Origin: Isoetes taiwanensis
Taxonomy: Eukaryota; Streptophyta; Lycopodiopsida; Isoetales; Isoetaceae
NCBI GenBank assembly: GCA_021234155.1
Contig: JAJEKV010000031.1
Location: 12,884,928-12,948,927, forward strand
Reading direction: 5' to 3'
Length of the DNA stretch: 64,000 bases
Shown here: positions 61,138 through 64,000 of the stretch, piece after piece
Layout: each line of letters starts with the position of its first letter
How positions within the stretch are numbered: the stretch's first letter is position 1
Position numbers and translations under genes: made by a program
Notes under the pieces: model-generated
What the model was told of the DNA's origin: nothing
Databases searched by the model: none
What the model saw: the letters and a program-made list of their open reading frames with translations, nothing else

Positions 61138-64000
61138 CTGTTAAAAAAAAATAATACATACCATTCCAGAAATCATATGCATCAATCATATGCTACATAT
61201 CGGTCGTCCTGCCACGCTTTGCACTAAAATGTGGCGCATCCACATTCTTCCTTGAGCTACTTTTATGTACATAAACTGTAACACCTTCAAGTTTCAAAGT
61301 AAAATGAAAAATCGCAAAACATTTTACTATTATGATACTATTACTATCTACCATAATACTGGTCCTACTAATGGTTTACTTAAAGAGACTTCTTTCTCAC
61401 TATTACCTTAGAAGGTCCAATACTCCATATTGGAAGGCTATAAAATGCAGAATAACAAGCCTGGAAGTTGCGTATGAAGAATTAAAGGCAGAGAAATGAC
61501 TGCAGCTTTGTTTGTAAGGTACGTACAAGTGGTCCATTTACTGTAGCTCACAGGCAGGATAATCCTAATGTTACTAGAAAACATAATCGTTATGAGGGGC
61601 TGACTTCCCAAGCAGATGAGAAATTAGAATTCTTGTGATGTTGCGTTGGCATCTAATCATCGTACATTCTAACTCTAGAATATAACTCGAAGTCATACAG
61701 GGAGGAAATAGAAACATCTATATCATTAATACGAATGGCAAGCATACGTCTACTTGAAAATTATAATCAACTTGCCTGCAATTATTGAGAATGTGAAAAG
61801 AACCAGAACAGTACCGGCCAAGACAAAACTGCACTCCTCATGCCTGTATTTCTTAGTAACTGCCCTAATGTGCTTAGCAGAATGTTTATTTTGCATAGCC
61901 TTTTATCAAAAACAGAGAAGAAATTGCCAAATTTAGAAGACAAGAAAGGGAACACAGTACCGAACCAAAACGGTATCCTTGACATCTAAGGGCAGGATCT
62001 TGGTAGACGATGGCCCAAAATAAGACGAGTCATTTGTTGTCTTCTGCCAGATCGAAGTACAGCCTTCCCTCGCAACTAGATTCCAGAATAGGCATATTGT
62101 CATAGGCAGCATATTTGTATCAAAAGCAAAACAAACAAGGGCATTCACCATAAACATATACTGGCATCTAGGAATTCCGGTACATTGTGAGATATGCACA
62201 ATGATTTAAAGCATAAAACAGGTTCCTGTTGGGTCTCAAACAGGTTAGATGCTATAGTCTAGATAATGATTTATAATTGAATCACAGAGAATATAGATAT
62301 ACAGATTCAGACCATAATAATATCACAAGTTCGCAGCCACATGAAGGGGGAACAACCAAAGCAAGAGACATCTAGCATGGGACATAGCAAGTTTGGAGAG
62401 GTATGGCAAACTATTTTTAGGTTTCTTCTAATTTAATATAGCATATGCTCGCTGGATTATTACAATTCTTTCCCCATAAACAAAAGTTATAGATCTTCAA
62501 CTTCCCCGTATTGGCACACTGTAGTAAGGATCTTGTGCACATATACTACAGTCACAAGTTTTCATCTAGAAATTTGCAAACGAACTAAATGCAGGAAGCG
62601 AGCTGTAGGTGAGATTTAGAAGAACAAGTAAAGAATCGGCCTTACCATATTCAATTGTCAAAATAAGATCCCATACTCATAATTTTATCACGATGCAGCA
62701 AACTCCTTTTCATGAATAAGCATGTAGACCCTTGCATGAATTCCCCAATACTTGGCTGTCAAACAAGCCAAATGGATAGGACAAAAAGCCCAATGAGATC
62801 GGAAGCAAAATTTCAGGTAGATGCAGAAGCCCTAAATCAAATGGCGAGTCAAATTTTTACTGCAAAACAAAGATGAATAAGAATCCAGCCAAACTAGAGA
62901 AGCGAATCATGGCCAAAGACAACCTAGTTATTTTACAAATAAGATTCAAGGTCTAACATAAACAATTCATTTAAAAAAGTACACCAAATCGCAATAGCAA
63001 CACTATTGAGCCATGTTATTTCATCAAAAAGTTACTGCTCAGCCATTGCATATAATCTGTCTCACATTAATGCAGTGCTCAGGGTGTTGATTTGCCTCCA
63101 AGCAAGCCAAAGCAGCATGTATACAACAGGTTTATCTCACGTGCAATGCCATGAAAGTAGACAGATCGTTAAGTGATTTTTATGCCCAAGTAAAACCATG
63201 ATCATTTACAACATAATATCCAGCATAAAACTTAGTAATAAATGTAGATAATAGGAATACATTTGGTAACAATCAGTATCATAGGTGGAAAATAGTGGAT
63301 CCTTACAAAGGTTATGCGGCTCACGCTTCCTCAATTGCATTGTTGTTGCAAGAATAATATCTAAAATCCAGCGCAGTGTGATCCAGGAATAAAAGTAAAT
63401 ACAAATACTTACAGAAGCTATACCCATCTCGAATCCTAATCTTCATCACTTTTTGTGCTGCTTTTCGTGGCTACTTGTTTCCCATAAATTTCTTACTTTA
63501 CATTACCATATCTGTGTTCTATGGGAGCTTAACCACTTCAGACAAAAAACCCGATCAAAGGAGGTAATACAAACTCTATCCAACAAAGCCATGGTTAAAT
63601 ACAGAAGATCGATCACAACAATCTTAACAATTGCTCAGGATGAATGAGTAGCCAATCAAACCAAAATCAGTAGAGCAAAGTGCATTATTGGGGAACGGTT
63701 TACTCTTCCCCATAAACCTGATTCTATGCTACAGGTTTTGACACAGAGCCCAGAGGCATATTGGCCCGATTTAATACAGGCAGATCCTATTCCCTTCTCA
63801 AAATGAAGTCGCAGAGCAAATCCTCATCAATAAGCACAGCCTGTTTGTGGTTCTTTATGCATAAAAATGTGCATCAACCAAGAGCCCTCGGCAATTAATC
63901 ACCTGCAATACAAGCTTAAGAATCATGTGTGGCCCAGCATCAGATTGCAGCTTCGATCTGCCCTGCCAGTTACCCGGTTAGAACGTCCGTCGAGTTCTTT
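61138..64000. other. 2.9-kb right end without recognised gene
   Basis: A minus-strand open stretch at 62199-61933 (EGCTSIWQKTTNDSSYFG) has no recognised family. The earlier CTP synthase exons should lie here or beyond the window, but none could be read. Confidence 0.4.

Noticed and set aside
1-64000. CRISPR arrays, bacterial operons or riboswitches
   Set aside because: Spliced exons and plant retroelements show this is eukaryotic nuclear DNA; no regularly spaced repeats of CRISPR form were seen.

Overview
This is nuclear DNA from a land plant. The host coding pieces are split by short GT-AG introns and belong to plant gene families: a double B-box zinc-finger protein, an LRR-type receptor kinase, TFIIF beta, a cation-diffusion (MTP/ZnT) transporter, a LysM protein and CTP synthase. 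Most of the window is transposable-element sequence. The chromovirus, the LINE types and the miniature LTR element fit a large, repeat-rich plant genome. A fern or other non-flowering plant is possible, but I cannot fix the species from sequence alone.

Layout. Positions 1-5.7 kb hold nested, decayed LINEs. A complete Ty3/gypsy chromovirus with 221-bp LTRs occupies 5951-10993. A 1.69-kb inverted-repeat transposon (11337-13027) and a cluster of small repeats and hairpins follow, up to 13.6 kb. Then come 3'-terminal exons of a TFIIF beta-like gene (16.7-17.5 kb) and of a ZnT6/MTP-like transporter (18.0-18.6 kb), the latter split by a 385-bp hAT-type MITE. A LysM/transmembrane gene runs from 20481 to 32637, and one of its introns contains an 11-kb antisense Ty3/gypsy element with two extra long ORFs after pol. 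A short two-exon B-box gene lies at 35.9-36.4 kb. Positions 40.7-49.1 kb hold two copies of a second LINE family, one split by a 4.2-kb CAC-ended DNA transposon. A kinase gene at 51.7-53.9 kb is broken by a three-LTR miniature retroelement whose LTRs carry a tRNA-like sequence. A 2.5-kb solo LTR occupies 57371-59885, and the last exons of a CTP synthase-like gene lie at 60.5-61.1 kb.

The host genes do not form a pathway or operon. What links the region is insertion. Nearly every recognisable host gene here is truncated, frame-broken or split by an element, and for several insertions both ends and the target duplication can be read to the base. The most unusual objects are the tRNA-bearing chimeric TRIM, the gypsy element with tandem post-pol ORFs that read into its own LTR, and a LINE family whose copies end in different simple repeats.

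Limits: all homology calls come from reading motifs by eye. Upstream exons of the partial genes may lie in stretches I could not decode.
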